Source: Methylotenera sp. G11
GTDB taxonomy: Bacteria; Pseudomonadota; Gammaproteobacteria; Burkholderiales; Methylophilaceae
Assembly (NCBI RefSeq): GCF_000799735.1
Contig: NZ_JUHH01000001.1
Location: forward strand, 2,170,001-2,234,000
Length of the DNA: 64,000 nt
Direction: 5' to 3'
Part shown: piece by piece, positions 39,348 through 50,192 of the stretch
How the letters are laid out: each line of letters opens with the position of its first letter
Position numbering within the stretch: position 1 is the stretch's first letter
Made by a program: the position numbers and the translations under genes
Notes under the pieces: model-generated
Told to the model about the DNA's origin: nothing
The model's database searches: none
Seen by the model: only the letters and a program-made list of their open reading frames with translations

Positions 39348-40763
39348 TTATTTTGTTTTTTTATGCAGCAGATTCAGCTTGCTGTGATGCATTGAGTAAA
39401 TAAAATAAAATACAATGCCCACGATTATCCATAAGATGAATCTATGCCAGGTACTTGCCGGCAGGAACGCCATCAATGCGCCGCATGAAATAATGCCCAA
39501 GACTGGAATCAATGGGTTCCACGGGTTTTTAAATGGACGATGCAGTTCTGGCTGGCGAATACGCAGCACGATCACACCGACGCACACCATGACAAAGCTT
39601 GCTAAAGTTCCGATGTTCACAGTCTCTGCCAATTCCCCTAGCGGAATGAAACCTGCAACTAGGGAAACGATAAATCCACACATCAGGATGATGCGTGTAG
39701 GTGTTTTCCGCTCCGGATTGACTTTTGAGAAAACCGGCGAGATCAGCCCGTCGCGACTCATCGCGAACAGAATCCGGGTCAGGCCATAGAGCAATACCAG
39801 CAGCACGGTGATCAGGCCTGCAAGTACGCCAGTTGCAACTAGCGTAGATGACCAGGTGTGACCTATTTTAGTCAGCGCATAGGCGACTGGCGATGACACG
39901 TTAAGTTCGGTATAAGGGACGATTCCTGTCAGCAGGCCAGACACAATGATATAAATGATCGTACAAAAGGTGAGAGAGGCAATCAGCCCGATAGGCAAGT
40001 CGCGTTGAGGGTTTTTTGCCTCATCTGCTGCAGTGGAAACTGCATCGAAACCGAAATAGGCAAAAAATACTAAAGATGCACCAGCAAGCACGCCGATATT
40101 TTTACCATTTTCCAGGGTGCTAAACCAACCATAAGGCATGAATGGCTGCCAGTTGTCCGTATTCAGGTGCATAGACGCTAATGCAATGAAAATGGCGATC
40201 GTGGATAGCTTAACGATCACAATGATATTGTTGAAACGTGCGCTTTCTTTAACACCGATGCTGAGCAGAATTGTCAGTATCCAGATAATAAGAAAGGCTG
40301 GAAGGTTGATGAGGCCGCCCATTACAGGGGCTTTGGTAAGGCTCTCCGGCAAATGTATGCCAAAATTGCTGAGCGTGTTGATAAAGTAACCTGACCAGCC
40401 GTTGGCAACTGCGGCGGCACCAACTCCGTACTCTAAAAGCAGAATCCAGCCCATTACCCAGGCAATAAACTCGCCGAAAGCAACATAGCTGTAACCATAG
40501 GCACTGCCTGAACCACCTACAGAGGCCGCCAATTCCGCATAGGCCAGTGCAGCAAACCCTGAAGCGGCACCTGCGATTATAAAAGACAGTACGACAGCTG
40601 GGCCAGATTGTGTTGCCGCAGCAATGCCGGTAAGCACAAAAATACCGGTACCGATTGCGCAGCCAATGCCCAGCAATGCCAGATCAAATGCGGATAGGCA
40701 TTTTTTCAGCCCGCTGTCCGAGTGGGCGACGATTGATTTGGTGCGCATAAGCTGCTTGAGCAT
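39348..40763 (-). CDS. APC-family amino-acid permease
   Basis: 471 residues with about 12 helices. LLGIGCAIGTGIFVLTGIAA is the substrate-loop consensus of helix 1, and SLVFFAYFGFDAVSTAADEA with AKNPQRDLPIGLI is typical of the cationic amino-acid (YfnA/CAT) group. It should import an amino acid with protons; the substrate is unknown. It converges on the cytochrome c gene. The 141 bases before it show no clear regulator site. Confidence 0.92.
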   Translation of the reverse strand: MLKQLMRTKSIVAHSDSGLKKCLSAFDLALLGIGCAIGTGIFVLTGIAAATQSGPAVVLSFIIAGAASGFAALAYAELAASVGGSGSAYGYSYVAFGEFIAWVMGWILLLEYGVGAAAVANGWSGYFINTLSNFGIHLPESLTKAPVMGGLINLPAFLIIWILTILLSIGVKESARFNNIIVIVKLSTIAIFIALASMHLNTDNWQPFMPYGWFSTLENGKNIGVLAGASLVFFAYFGFDAVSTAADEAKNPQRDLPIGLIASLTFCTIIYIIVSGLLTGIVPYTELNVSSPVAYALTKIGHTWSSTLVATGVLAGLITVLLVLLYGLTRILFAMSRDGLISPVFSKVNPERKTPTRIILMCGFIVSLVAGFIPLGELAETVNIGTLASFVMVCVGVIVLRIRQPELHRPFKNPWNPLIPVLGIISCGALMAFLPASTWHRFILWIIVGIVFYFIYSMHHSKLNLLHKKTK

Positions 40764-40904
40764 GGATGTGTCCCTTATAGGTTCTTCTTAACTTAAAATA
40801 CCAGTAATGAGGTAAATGTTACAAGATGTTAACAATCGCTAACCTGCAATCGTAAACATTAAGAGGAGCCTGGTCAATCAATACTTAGCGGCAGCCTGCG
40901 GTCA

Positions 40905-42209
40905 CTAGCTGTTGAACAAAGCGCCTAGTATCGCGATCATGTATCCATGGTCAAGCACCCCCGCACTTTCGCGTATGCTATGCATGGCCCACATCGGTGA
41001 ACCTACGTCGACGCTAGGCACGCCCAGGCTGGATGCCACGATGGGTCCGATCGTGCTGCCGCAGCCCAGGTCGGTGCGGTGTGCGTATTGCTGATAAGGT
41101 ACGCCGGCACTTGCGCAGAGTGTGATGAAGCGTGCTGCGGTATCTGCATTGGTCGAATAGCGCTGGTTGGCATTGGTTTTGATCACCGGGCCTTGGTTCA
41201 CCTGTACGTGGTGGCAGGGTTCATAAGCGCCAGCGTGGTTGGGGTGGTAGGCATGCGCCATATCGGCGCTGATAAAGAAGCTCTGCGCCAGGGCGCGCAG
41301 CCTGTCTTCTGCACCCAGCCCTGTATTTGCGGTAATGCGGTTGATGGTGTCAGCCAAAAAGCTTCCGCTGGCGCCGGTTGCACTTTCACTGCCGACTTCT
41401 TCATGGTCGAACAGGGCGCAGACACTGGTTGAATCCGGGTTTTTGGCAGCCAAAAGCGCCGTGACCGCTGCATGGCATGAGGCTAGGTTATCGAGCTGGC
41501 TATCGGCGATAAACTCCTGGTTGGCACCCCAGAATGTGCCTTTCTGGGTGTCGAATACATTTAACTCGAAAGTGAATATCTCTGCTGCATCGACGCCGAG
41601 TGATGCAGCGATAAAAGCCAGGAATTGTCGGTCGGCAGCAACCCCATCTTCGCTTTCTGCAAAAAGCAGCGGTAATCCGGTCTGCTTGTTGAGCACCAGG
41701 CCTTTATCGTTCACCTCGCGGTTCATGTGGATGGCGAGGTTAGGCAGGCGCATCAAGGCGTTATCAAACTTGAGCAGCCTGGTCTCATGGCCGGCAGGTG
41801 TGCGCACCGTCACACGCCCGGCAATGCTTAGGTCGCGGTCGGTAAACGTCGCCAGGATCGGGCCGCCGTAGACCTCAACGCCGATGCGTAACAGGCCGTC
41901 ACCGCTGAATGCCGCATGCGGTTTCAGGCGCAGGCCGGGAGAATCCGTATGAGCGCCGACGATGCGGAAGCCGGTATCAGTGAGCGCCTGTTTGCCGAGG
42001 GTGAAGGCGATGATCGAGGCACCGCCGCGCGTAACGAAATAACTTCTGCCAGCTTCCAATTGCCACGCATGCGCTTCATTCAGCGCCGTGAACCCAGCCG
42101 TGGTGAGCTGCTTTTCAACGGTATTGACTGCATGCCATGGGCTGGGACTGACATCAATAAAATCCAGCAGGTCTTGCGCGGCTGTACGGGCTTGGTCCGA
42201 GATTTTCAT
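40905..42209 (-). CDS. apeB: M18 family aminopeptidase
   Basis: 434-residue cytoplasmic zinc aminopeptidase. IVGAHTDSPGLRLKP contains metal-ligand His and Asp, DHEEVGSESATGA holds the catalytic and metal Glu, and the C-terminal HRTDLGCGSTIGPI is diagnostic of M18. It is the last gene of the dusB-fis-purH-purD-hemF run on the - strand, 25 bases after hemF. Confidence 0.95.
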   Translation of the reverse strand: MKISDQARTAAQDLLDFIDVSPSPWHAVNTVEKQLTTAGFTALNEAHAWQLEAGRSYFVTRGGASIIAFTLGKQALTDTGFRIVGAHTDSPGLRLKPHAAFSGDGLLRIGVEVYGGPILATFTDRDLSIAGRVTVRTPAGHETRLLKFDNALMRLPNLAIHMNREVNDKGLVLNKQTGLPLLFAESEDGVAADRQFLAFIAASLGVDAAEIFTFELNVFDTQKGTFWGANQEFIADSQLDNLASCHAAVTALLAAKNPDSTSVCALFDHEEVGSESATGASGSFLADTINRITANTGLGAEDRLRALAQSFFISADMAHAYHPNHAGAYEPCHHVQVNQGPVIKTNANQRYSTNADTAARFITLCASAGVPYQQYAHRTDLGCGSTIGPIVASSLGVPSVDVGSPMWAMHSIRESAGVLDHGYMIAILGALFNS

Positions 42210-42234
42210 GATGTAGAGTGTTCCAGTGGGTTTT

Positions 42235-43152
42235 CTAGGCGTTCAGCGCTAACCAGTCTTTTTCGATCAGGAAGTCGGTATAGAGTCTGGCTTCCGGGCT
42301 GCCGGCTTCCGGTTTCCAGTCATAGCGCCATTTCACGACAGGCGGCATGGAAAGCAGAATGGATTCGGTACGGCCATTGGATTGCAGGCCAAAAATAGTG
42401 CCGCGGTCATAAATCAGGTTGAATTCAACATAGCGCCCACGGCGATATGCCTGAAAGTCGCGTTCACGTTCGCCGTATGGCGTATCCTTGCGGCGCTGCA
42501 CGATCGGCAGGTAAGCCTGTAAGAAGGCATCGCCTACGGCACGGTGGAAGGCAAAGGTTTTGTCGAAGCCAAGTTCATTGAAATCATCATAGAAGATGCC
42601 GCCGATACCGCGTGGCTCCTGACGGTGCTTCAGGAAGAAATATTCGTCACATTCTTTCTTGAATTCAGGGTAATAGCCCGCGCCAAATGCATCGATGGCG
42701 GTTTTGATGGTGCGGTGAAAATGCTCAGCATCCTCTTCAAAGCCATAGTAAGGCGTCAGGTCCATGCCGCCGCCAAACCACCAGATATCCTGTTCTGAAG
42801 CGTTCTGCGCTTTTGCAATAAAGAAGCGCACGTTCATATGCACGGTAGGGACATACGGGTTGCGCGGGTGGAACACGAGCGATACGCCCATGGCTTCCCA
42901 GGGGCGGCCTGCGGCCTCAGGATGAGCCACGCTGGCTGCAGGCGGCAACTTTGTGCCCAGCACATGGGAAAAGCCGATGCCTGCACGTTCGAATACGTTG
43001 CCCTCTTCAAGCATGCAGGAATTACCGCCGCCACCTTCAGGGCGCTGCCAGCTATCCTGCAGGAAGTTTTTACCATCGACCAGTTCGACGGCTTCTACGA
43101 TCCTGGCTTGCAGGTTCTGCAGGTAGTTAAAAACATCATGGGTATTCATCAT
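42235..43152 (-). CDS. hemF: Oxygen-dependent coproporphyrinogen III oxidase
   Basis: 305-residue enzyme that decarboxylates coproporphyrinogen III to protoporphyrinogen IX in haem synthesis, using O2. [31 protein letters not shown], and [20 protein letters not shown] are signature blocks. Two adjacent ATGs (43152, 43149) could start it. It follows purD after 12 bases, so it is co-transcribed with purine genes. Confidence 0.97.
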   Translation of the reverse strand: MMNTHDVFNYLQNLQARIVEAVELVDGKNFLQDSWQRPEGGGGNSCMLEEGNVFERAGIGFSHVLGTKLPPAASVAHPEAAGRPWEAMGVSLVFHPRNPYVPTVHMNVRFFIAKAQNASEQDIWWFGGGMDLTPYYGFEEDAEHFHRTIKTAIDAFGAGYYPEFKKECDEYFFLKHRQEPRGIGGIFYDDFNELGFDKTFAFHRAVGDAFLQAYLPIVQRRKDTPYGERERDFQAYRRGRYVEFNLIYDRGTIFGLQSNGRTESILLSMPPVVKWRYDWKPEAGSPEARLYTDFLIEKDWLALNA

Positions 43153-43164
43153 TCAATCCTGAAA

Positions 43165-44436
43165 CTAGCCTTTGATCGCCCTGTAGCCGATATCAGTCCT
43201 GTACTGCTCGCCGTCGAACTTGATTTCATTGAGAATTTTATAGGCCTGCTGCTGTGCGAATTTTACGGTTTCGCCCAAAGCGGTCACGCACAATACGCGG
43301 CCGCCGCTGGTCACAACTTTGCCGTCTTTCATGGTTGTGCCTGCATGAAAAACGTGAGCATCAATTAGATCTTTAGGCAGGCCGGTAATCTCATCTCCCA
43401 GTCTTGGCGTGTCCGGATAGTTGGCTGAAGCCATCACCACGCCTAATGCGGTGCGTCTATCCCACTCAGCTTCAACTTTATCTAACGTGCCGTTGATCGC
43501 ATGGTCGGCCAGGACGACAAGGTCACTCTTCAGGCGCAGCATGATAGGCTGCGTTTCCGGGTCACCCATACGGCAATTGAACTCCAGGGTTTTAACACTG
43601 CCGTCTGGTGAAATCATCAGGCCCGCGTATAAAAAGCCGGTATAGGGGATACCATCTTTTGCCATGCCTTCAACCGTTGGCGTGATGATCTCGCGCATGA
43701 CCCGGGCATGAATCTCAGGCGTGACTACCGGCGCAGGGGAATAGGCGCCCATGCCGCCGGTGTTGGGGCCCAGGTCACTGTCTAAAAGGCGCTTGTGATC
43801 CTGGCTGGTGGCGAGCGGTAATATGTTTTTGCCATCGACCATGACAATAAAGCTGGCTTCTTCACCCTGCAGGAATTCTTCAATCACTACACGCGCGCCA
43901 GCGGCGCCCAGTTTATTGTCTGCCAGCATGGCATCGATCGCGGCGTGGGCTTCGCCATCATTCATTGCGACCACGACGCCTTTGCCGGCGGCCAAACCAT
44001 CGGCTTTAATCACGATAGGCGCGCCTTGCTGTTTCACGTAGTCGTGTGCAAGTTGCGCATCGGTAAATGTGGCGTAGGCAGCGGTAGGGATGTTGTGCCT
44101 TACCATGAAAGCTTTGGCAAAATCCTTTGAAGATTCCAATTGCGCTGCGGCTTTTGTCGGACCGAATATTTTCAGGCCGGCAGCGCGGAATGCGTCAACA
44201 ACGCCTTGCGACAGCGGGGCTTCAGGGCCTACGATGGTGAGATAGATGTCACTATCATCCTGTACGAACTTCACCAGGTCAGGTACTGATGAAACAGGTA
44301 CATTCATCATGTCCGGGTCAAGCGCGGTGCCTGCATTGCCGGGAGCGACAAAAACACGGCTAACCGCTTTGTTCTGTGCGACTTTCCAGGCCAAGGCATG
44401 TTCGCGACCGCCGCCGCCAATAACTAAAATTTTCAT
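43165..44436 (-). CDS. purD: Phosphoribosylamine-glycine ligase
   Basis: 423-residue ATP-grasp enzyme that joins glycine to phosphoribosylamine in purine synthesis. MKILVIGGGGREHALAWKVA, KADGLAAGKGVVVAM and EEFLQGEEASFIVMVDG are intact. ATG 44436 overlaps the stop of the preceding unknown gene (ATGA), and this start gives the family N-terminus; a TTG at 44442 is possible but adds only Met-Arg. Part of the purH-purD operon. Confidence 0.97.
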   Translation of the reverse strand: MKILVIGGGGREHALAWKVAQNKAVSRVFVAPGNAGTALDPDMMNVPVSSVPDLVKFVQDDSDIYLTIVGPEAPLSQGVVDAFRAAGLKIFGPTKAAAQLESSKDFAKAFMVRHNIPTAAYATFTDAQLAHDYVKQQGAPIVIKADGLAAGKGVVVAMNDGEAHAAIDAMLADNKLGAAGARVVIEEFLQGEEASFIVMVDGKNILPLATSQDHKRLLDSDLGPNTGGMGAYSPAPVVTPEIHARVMREIITPTVEGMAKDGIPYTGFLYAGLMISPDGSVKTLEFNCRMGDPETQPIMLRLKSDLVVLADHAINGTLDKVEAEWDRRTALGVVMASANYPDTPRLGDEITGLPKDLIDAHVFHAGTTMKDGKVVTSGGRVLCVTALGETVKFAQQQAYKILNEIKFDGEQYRTDIGYRAIKG

Positions 44437-44882
44437 TCGCAAGTATTTCCTTGTTGTAGTTGAAATGCCATACCGCTGATTAGCTCGTTGAATTTCTGAT
44501 AAGACTTTTTACGCGCTGGCGTATTTACAGTAAGTGACTCAATTTTGATGGCGACTGCCGCCGCATTGTCCGGGGAATCCGGAGATTGAAATTTTTCATA
44601 AATACAATCAATCGCTTTTCCATCCTCAAGAGCAATGATGCGAGCATCTTCACGACTGCCGGGTGTGAAAATAACGGCCGACTGTATCCACCGGGCGTGG
44701 CGGGTGACTGCTGCCAGTTGTGCGGTTGAGTACGATTGTTTCGCAATGTAGGCGTCAATGTCATCGCGAATGCCATTATTGTTTAAATCAGCGCCCCTGA
44801 TTGCATTCTGCTCACTGCTGTCAGCAGCATTACTGACACCTGCGGAAAAAATTGCAGCGATGAATAATATGTGGAGGCGCAT
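44433..44882 (-). CDS. Secreted protein of unknown function with a calcium-loop-like motif
   Basis: 149 residues. A signal peptide (1-19, ending GVSNA) is followed by DLNNNGIRDDID at 32-43, an EF-hand/thrombospondin-type calcium-loop pattern seen in exported proteins. Two cysteines in the mature chain, one near the C-terminus (GNTCE), might form a disulfide. I do not recognise a family. It lies between purH and purD in the same direction, and its stop overlaps the purD start by four bases, so it is truly part of the purine operon. Confidence 0.75.
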   Translation of the reverse strand: MRLHILFIAAIFSAGVSNAADSSEQNAIRGADLNNNGIRDDIDAYIAKQSYSTAQLAAVTRHARWIQSAVIFTPGSREDARIIALEDGKAIDCIYEKFQSPDSPDNAAAVAIKIESLTVNTPARKKSYQKFNELISGMAFQLQQGNTCE

Positions 44883-44899
44883 GATGGATTACATTACGG

Positions 44900-46486
44900 C
44901 TAGTGCCTGAAGTGGCGGATACCGGTCAGCACCATTACCAAACCATGTTCATCGGCTGCTGCAATGACTTCTTCATCGCGCATGCTGCCGCCTGGATGGA
45001 TCACACAGGCGGCGCCGGCTTCTGCCAGTACGTCGATGCCATCACGGAACGGGAAAAATGCGTCGGAAGCCACCACTGAGTTTGTCAGCGCCAGCCCTGC
45101 GTTCTGTGCCTTGATCGCTGCAATGCGGGTGCTGTCCACGCGGCTCATCTGGCCGGCGCCTACGCCTAAGGTCATGCCATTGCCGCAGAAAACGATCGCA
45201 TTCGATTTCACATATTTAGCCACGCGCCATGCAAACAGCATGTCTTCCAGCTGCTGCGGTGTCGGTTGTTTTTTGGTGACCACTTTCAGGTCAGCTACGG
45301 TGATCTCGTGGTTGTCTGCGGTCTGGATCAGGATGCCTGAGCCTACGCGCTTGATGTCCTGTGCATTGCGGCCTTGCTGCCAAGGGGTGCTGCCGCCTTG
45401 CGGCAAGGCGATTTTAAGTACACGTACATTCGCTTTTGCACTGAAAATCGCCAATGCTTCTTCTGTATATTCCGGCGCAATCAATACTTCTACAAACTGT
45501 TTGCTGACAGCTTCAGCTGCAGCTTTGTCCATGATGGTGTTGAAAGCGATAATGCCGCCGAACGCTGAAGTCGGGTCGGTCTGGAACGCTTTGCTGTAGG
45601 CTTCCAGCGCATCCTTGCCTACCGCCACACCGCATGGGTTTGCGTGTTTAACGATCACGCAGGCCGTTGAATCAAAGCTTTTTACGGCTTCCCATGCCGC
45701 GTCGGCATCGGCGATGTTGTTATAGCTGAGTTCTTTGCCTTGCAGTTGCTGTGCCGTTACCAGTGAGCCTGGTGCAGGGTCCAGATCACGGTAGAAGGCG
45801 GCGCTCTGGTGCGGGTTCTCGCCATAGCGTAAATCCTGCAGTTTCACAAAGCGGCCATTTACCTGTGCCGGGTATGGGTTGCGGGTGCCGTCGTTATTGA
45901 AGCTCGACAGGTAATCGCTGATCGCGCCATCGTAGTTGCTGATACGGTTGAATGCGGCTACCGACAGCGCGAACCTGGTCGCTTGTGAAGTTGCGCCGCC
46001 TGTGCTTTGCATCTCGCGCAGCACGTCTGCATACTGGCTGGCATCTGTCAGCACGGCAACATCTTTCCAGTTCTTGGCGGCAGAGCGCACCATGGCCGGC
46101 CCGCCGATGTCGATATTCTCGATCGCGTCTTCCAGTGTGCAGTCCGGGTTGGCAACCGTAGCTTCAAATGGGTACAGGTTGACGATCACCATATCGATAT
46201 TTGGGATGCCTTGTGCCTGCATGGCTGCAACGTGTTCCGGCAGGTCGCGGCGACCCAGGATGCCGCCATGGACTTTCGGGTGCAGCGTTTTCACGCGGCC
46301 ATCCAGCATTTCAGGAAAACCGGTGTAGTCGCTGACTTCAATGACCGGGATGTTGTTATCACGGAATAACTTGGCGGTACCGCCGGTAGATAACAGCTCA
46401 ACGCCAAGTGCGCTCAGGCTTTTAGCAAAATCAATAATGCCGGTTTTATCAGAAACGCTGATCAGCGCACGTTTTATAGTTGCCAT
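44900..46486 (-). CDS. purH: Bifunctional AICAR formyltransferase / IMP cyclohydrolase
   Basis: 528-residue enzyme for the last two steps of IMP synthesis. The N-terminal MGS-like IMP cyclohydrolase has [20 protein letters not shown] and [10 protein letters not shown]; the C-terminal transformylase has [20 protein letters not shown] and [20 protein letters not shown]. Preceded on the - strand by fis after 40 bases, and followed by the secreted unknown and purD. Confidence 0.98.
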   Translation of the reverse strand: MATIKRALISVSDKTGIIDFAKSLSALGVELLSTGGTAKLFRDNNIPVIEVSDYTGFPEMLDGRVKTLHPKVHGGILGRRDLPEHVAAMQAQGIPNIDMVIVNLYPFEATVANPDCTLEDAIENIDIGGPAMVRSAAKNWKDVAVLTDASQYADVLREMQSTGGATSQATRFALSVAAFNRISNYDGAISDYLSSFNNDGTRNPYPAQVNGRFVKLQDLRYGENPHQSAAFYRDLDPAPGSLVTAQQLQGKELSYNNIADADAAWEAVKSFDSTACVIVKHANPCGVAVGKDALEAYSKAFQTDPTSAFGGIIAFNTIMDKAAAEAVSKQFVEVLIAPEYTEEALAIFSAKANVRVLKIALPQGGSTPWQQGRNAQDIKRVGSGILIQTADNHEITVADLKVVTKKQPTPQQLEDMLFAWRVAKYVKSNAIVFCGNGMTLGVGAGQMSRVDSTRIAAIKAQNAGLALTNSVVASDAFFPFRDGIDVLAEAGAACVIHPGGSMRDEEVIAAADEHGLVMVLTGIRHFRH

Positions 46487-46526
46487 GTGAAAACTCTAAA
46501 AGAAAGAAATAATTGTGAAAGGTTGA

Positions 46527-46763
46527 TTAATCAATATTGTATTGCTGAAGCTTTTTGCGCAGGGTGTTGCGGTTGATGTCCAGAATGTCTGCAGCCTTGC
46601 TTTGGTTACCGCCTACTTTATGCATGATGTATTGCAGCAGCGGTTTTTCTACGCAGCCCAGCACCATGTCATACACGGCATGCGGCGGCTCCCCATCCAG
46701 GTGGGTGAAATAGTCATCCAGTGATTCCCTGACGGCTTGGCTTAATTTGCAATCTGCTGACAT
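46527..46763 (-). CDS. fis: Fis-family DNA-binding protein
   Basis: 78-residue nucleoid protein and regulator. The C-terminal helix-turn-helix reads GGNQSKAADILDINRNTLRK, nearly the family consensus. It is shorter than E. coli Fis (98 residues), as usual in betaproteobacteria. It follows dusB by nine bases, the conserved dusB-fis arrangement, and leads into purH. Confidence 0.95.
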   Translation of the reverse strand: MSADCKLSQAVRESLDDYFTHLDGEPPHAVYDMVLGCVEKPLLQYIMHKVGGNQSKAADILDINRNTLRKKLQQYNID

Positions 46764-46772
46764 AGTTTGGAC

Positions 46773-47816
46773 TCAGGCGGCTAGAGCTTCAGACGCGTTG
46801 CCGGCGCCTTCTGCATCGTTGTTATCGATATATACCAAACGGTCATTTTTAGCCTTAAGCTCGGTAAAAAAGTCGTTAATGGCCTGTAATTGCAACTCTA
46901 TGCTTTGCAAAGTGTTCATGGTATGGCGGAAGTTCGCAGATCCGGCCAGCCCCTTGGTATACCAGGAGATGTGCTTGCGCGCCATGCGCATGCCGGTCAG
47001 GTCGCCATAGAAATCATACAGGTCGTGCAGATGCTCAAGCAGCACGGAATGGATTTCATCAACCGTCGGCGCCAGTAAATGCGTACCTGTAGCCAGGTAA
47101 TGCTCAACTTCGCGGAATATCCAGGGGCGGCCTTGCGCGGCGCGACCGATCATGACGGCATCAGCGCCGGTGTAGTCCAGTACGAATCTGGCTTTTTCCG
47201 GTGTCGTAATGTCACCGTTGGCAATCAGCGGAATACGGATTTCCTGCTTGACGGCGGCAATCGTGTCGTATTCGGCGTCACCCATGTAAGCACAGGCGCG
47301 GGTACGGCCATGCATGGCGAGCGCTTGTATGCCAAGGTCTTCAGCCATTCTGGCAATCGCGATCGCATTGCGGTTGTTTTTGTCCCAGCCGGTACGGATT
47401 TTAAGCGTTACCGGCACATCTACGGCGCTGACCACCGCTTTTAAAATCTGCGCGACCAGCGGCTCATCTTTGAGCAATGCGGAGCCGGCCATTACGTTAC
47501 AGATTTTTTTAGCAGGGCAGCCCATGTTGATGTCGATAATCTGTGCGCCGTTATCGACATTATGTTTTGCGGCTTCCGCCATCATTTTCGGGTCTGCACC
47601 GGCAATCTGCACGGAAATCGGGTCGACTTCACCTTCATGGTTGGCGCGGCGTTTTGTTTTTTCGCTGCCATAAAGCAATGAGTTCGAGGTAACCATTTCG
47701 GACACGGCCAAGCCCGCGCCCATTTTTTTGCAAAGCTGGCGGAAAGGCCTGTCCGTCACGCCCGCCATGGGAGCGACTACCAGATTGTTTTTTAAGATGT
47801 GGTTACCGATTTGCAC
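46773..47816 (-). CDS. dusB: tRNA-dihydrouridine synthase B
   Basis: 347-residue FMN enzyme that reduces uridines in the tRNA D-loop. VVAPMAGVTDRPFRQLCKKM, INMGCPAKKICNVMAGSALL (with catalytic Cys) and MIGRAAQGRPWIFREVEHYL are family signatures. It is the first gene of the - strand run, and its promoter must lie in the 120-base divergent region 47817-47936, where TATAAAAT is seen on the - strand. Confidence 0.97.
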   Translation of the reverse strand: MQIGNHILKNNLVVAPMAGVTDRPFRQLCKKMGAGLAVSEMVTSNSLLYGSEKTKRRANHEGEVDPISVQIAGADPKMMAEAAKHNVDNGAQIIDINMGCPAKKICNVMAGSALLKDEPLVAQILKAVVSAVDVPVTLKIRTGWDKNNRNAIAIARMAEDLGIQALAMHGRTRACAYMGDAEYDTIAAVKQEIRIPLIANGDITTPEKARFVLDYTGADAVMIGRAAQGRPWIFREVEHYLATGTHLLAPTVDEIHSVLLEHLHDLYDFYGDLTGMRMARKHISWYTKGLAGSANFRHTMNTLQSIELQLQAINDFFTELKAKNDRLVYIDNNDAEGAGNASEALAA

Positions 47817-47936
47817 TAGCTGAATTTCTCAAACGCGAAAGCTGCCTATTTTATACGCAATTGCATTTCGAGAAAACCAAAAAATTCATTATTTAGGCAT
47901 ACAATCCGGAATCGTCAGTGACTGAATCGGTTCAAT

Positions 47937-49205
47937 ATGCACAAAGCTTCTACCCGCCATATCGCGTTTGCCAGCTTTATTGGCACGGCCATCGAATTTT
48001 ATGATTTTTATATCTATGCTATGGCCGCCGCCCTGGTGATAGGCCAGGTGTTTTTTCCGGCCAGTGATCCGGCGACCCAGTCGCTGAACGCTTTTCTGAC
48101 GTTCGGCATTGCTTTTATTGCCAGGCCGGTCGGCGCTATCGTGTTCGGGCATTTTGGCGATAAAGTCGGGCGCAAGGCCACGCTGGCGGCTTCGCTGCTG
48201 CTGATGGGGATTTCTACCTTGCTGATCGGGCTGCTGCCGGGTTATGAGGTGCTGGGTATCTGGGCACCCGTTATTCTGTGCGTGCTGCGTTTCGGCCAGG
48301 GCCTGGGGCTAGGCGGCGAATGGGGCGGTGCAGCGCTGCTGGCAACCGAGCATGCGCCGGAAGGCAGGCGCGCCTGGTTTGGCATGTTTCCGCAGCTTGG
48401 GCCGTCGGTCGGTTTTCTGCTGGCCACTTTAAGCTACCTGGCTTTGTCACTGTGGCTGACCGATGCCCAGTTCAAAGCCTGGGGCTGGCGCCTGCCTTTT
48501 ATCGCCAGTGCCTTGCTGGTAGGTGTGGGGCTGTACGTACGTTTCAAGCTGGCGGAAACGCCGGCTTTTTCGACAGCTTTGGCCGAGAATAAGACCCATG
48601 CGGTGCCAATCAAGCCTTTGCTGCAGACACATTTGCGTCCCGTGCTGCTGGGGGCGCTGGCGATGGTGGTGTGTTACAACCTGTTTTATACCGCAACGGT
48701 TTTCTGCCTGAATTACGGTACGACCCAGCTTGGCATCGCACGTGCGGATTTTTTAGGCATGTTATGTGTTGCGATCCTGTTCATGACGATTGCGACGCCG
48801 ATCTCCGCGATACTGAGTGACCGTTTTGGCCGCCGCCCGGTGCTGCTGGTGAGCGGGGCATTTGCCGTGCTTGCCGGGTTTGCGCTTAGCCCGCTGCTGG
48901 CCAGCGGTTCCACGCTGCAGGTGACGGTGCTGCTTTCTTTAGCGCTATTTCTGATGGGGGCGACCTTTGCGCCCATGGGCGCGTATTTGCCGGAACAGTT
49001 TCCGGTTGCAGTGCGCTATACCGGTGCCGGCCTGGCTTACCAGCTTGGAGGGATTCTGGGCGCATCGTTTGCGCCCTATATTTCGCAACTGCTGGTCACT
49101 GCGGGTGGTCTGGCATGGGTGGGCGCTTACGTTTCGATTGCCGCTGCCATCAGTTTCACTGCGGTGCTACTGCTGGGAGAGAGCCGGCATGGTGAGCCGC
49201 TCTAG
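47937..49205 (+). CDS. MFS transporter of the metabolite:H+ symporter (MHS) family
   Basis: 422 residues with 12 helices. [20 protein letters not shown] and the loop [17 protein letters not shown] are MHS signatures (as in ProP, ShiA, KgtP); a second loop, [10 protein letters not shown], starts the C-half. [20 protein letters not shown] is also typical. It imports an organic acid or osmolyte; the substrate is unknown. Its 3' end overlaps the convergent YkgJ gene by 39 bases. Confidence 0.93.
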   Translation: MHKASTRHIAFASFIGTAIEFYDFYIYAMAAALVIGQVFFPASDPATQSLNAFLTFGIAFIARPVGAIVFGHFGDKVGRKATLAASLLLMGISTLLIGLLPGYEVLGIWAPVILCVLRFGQGLGLGGEWGGAALLATEHAPEGRRAWFGMFPQLGPSVGFLLATLSYLALSLWLTDAQFKAWGWRLPFIASALLVGVGLYVRFKLAETPAFSTALAENKTHAVPIKPLLQTHLRPVLLGALAMVVCYNLFYTATVFCLNYGTTQLGIARADFLGMLCVAILFMTIATPISAILSDRFGRRPVLLVSGAFAVLAGFALSPLLASGSTLQVTVLLSLALFLMGATFAPMGAYLPEQFPVAVRYTGAGLAYQLGGILGASFAPYISQLLVTAGGLAWVGAYVSIAAAISFTAVLLLGESRHGEPL

Positions 49206-49436
49206 GTTGGCAAGCCAGTGGATGGCTTGTTCGCGCGTTTCGCCGCACATTTCCTGGCTGGGTTGCAGGCCGGCGCAGAATGCGGGTCTTTCCGGCTTGC
49301 CAAAGATCATGCAGCGGTTGCTGTCATCAAGCTGAACGCAGCGCACCCCGGCAGGCTTGCCATTGGGCATGCCGGGAATCGGGCTGTTGATGGAGGGGGC
49401 GGTGCAGCATGCACCGCAAAAGTCTCTACATTCCAT
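49167..49436 (-). CDS. YkgJ family cysteine-cluster protein
   Basis: 89 residues. The N-terminal CRDFCGACC and later cysteines in [21 protein letters not shown] and MCGE match the YkgJ cluster, thought to bind a metal or iron-sulfur centre. The function is unknown. It overlaps the MFS gene end-to-end by 39 bases and lies seven bases after the CinA-like gene on the same strand. Confidence 0.88.
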   Translation of the reverse strand: MECRDFCGACCTAPSINSPIPGMPNGKPAGVRCVQLDDSNRCMIFGKPERPAFCAGLQPSQEMCGETREQAIHWLANLERLTMPALSQQ

Positions 49437-49442
49437 TTTGGT

Positions 49443-50183
49443 TTACAGCTCCGCCCATGGGAAATTGAGCGCAGTCACAGCATGCTTGATTTCATCCAGG
49501 GCGGTTTCTGCCAGTTGCGTAGCGCCTTTTACGCCGATTTCCGTGGTGCGGCGATTATCCAGTTTGGGCAGGCTGAACAGTTTCAGATCCGGGTATTTGG
49601 CAACGATATGGCGCATCAGATCAATCAGCTGGCTCTCGCCGGCATCCATGACCAGAATGGAAACCTCGGTGTAGTCCTGCCGGTGAAACAAATGCGGATA
49701 GTGCGTATCCAGCACCCATTCGATCATAGGGTGAGCCATTTGTGGAAAGCCGGGTACGAAGTAATGCCGGTTGATTGAAAATCCCGCCACACGGTTCACA
49801 GGATTGGGAATCAGCTCCGCGCCTAGCGGAAAATCTGCCATCAGTACCCGTTTTGGGTATGCGCTTTCACCGTATTGCGCTTCAATTTCAGCCACAGCGC
49901 CTGGGTGACGCGCGATCGGCAACCCGGCCGCATCTGCCGCGCACTGGCGTGTAAAGTCATCCGGCGTCGCGCCGATGCCGCCAAAGCTGAATACGATATC
50001 ACCATGCTGCATGCTGGCTCGCAGCAGGTTTGTGATCTGTTCAGGAATGTCGCCCAGGTAATGCGCCCATGCGAGTTGCAAGCCACGTGACTTCAGCGCC
50101 TGGATCACGAAACTGAGATGCGCATCCTGCCGCTTGCCGGACAGGATTTCGTCGCCGATGATATAGATGCCGAATTCCTGCAT
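49443..50183 (-). CDS. CinA N-terminal (molybdopterin-binding-like) domain protein
   Basis: 246 residues; MoCF-binding fold with IGDEILSGKRQDAHLSFVIQ, SFGGIGATPDDFTRQCAADA and PGFPQMAHPMIEWVLD. This is the COG1058-type protein related to CinA, without the C-terminal amidase domain. CinA homologs act on ADP-ribose or NMN; which applies here is unknown. It is followed by the YkgJ gene and lies downstream of the HepT gene. Confidence 0.9.
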   Translation of the reverse strand: MQEFGIYIIGDEILSGKRQDAHLSFVIQALKSRGLQLAWAHYLGDIPEQITNLLRASMQHGDIVFSFGGIGATPDDFTRQCAADAAGLPIARHPGAVAEIEAQYGESAYPKRVLMADFPLGAELIPNPVNRVAGFSINRHYFVPGFPQMAHPMIEWVLDTHYPHLFHRQDYTEVSILVMDAGESQLIDLMRHIVAKYPDLKLFSLPKLDNRRTTEIGVKGATQLAETALDEIKHAVTALNFPWAEL

Positions 50184-50192
50184 TGAGTTAAC

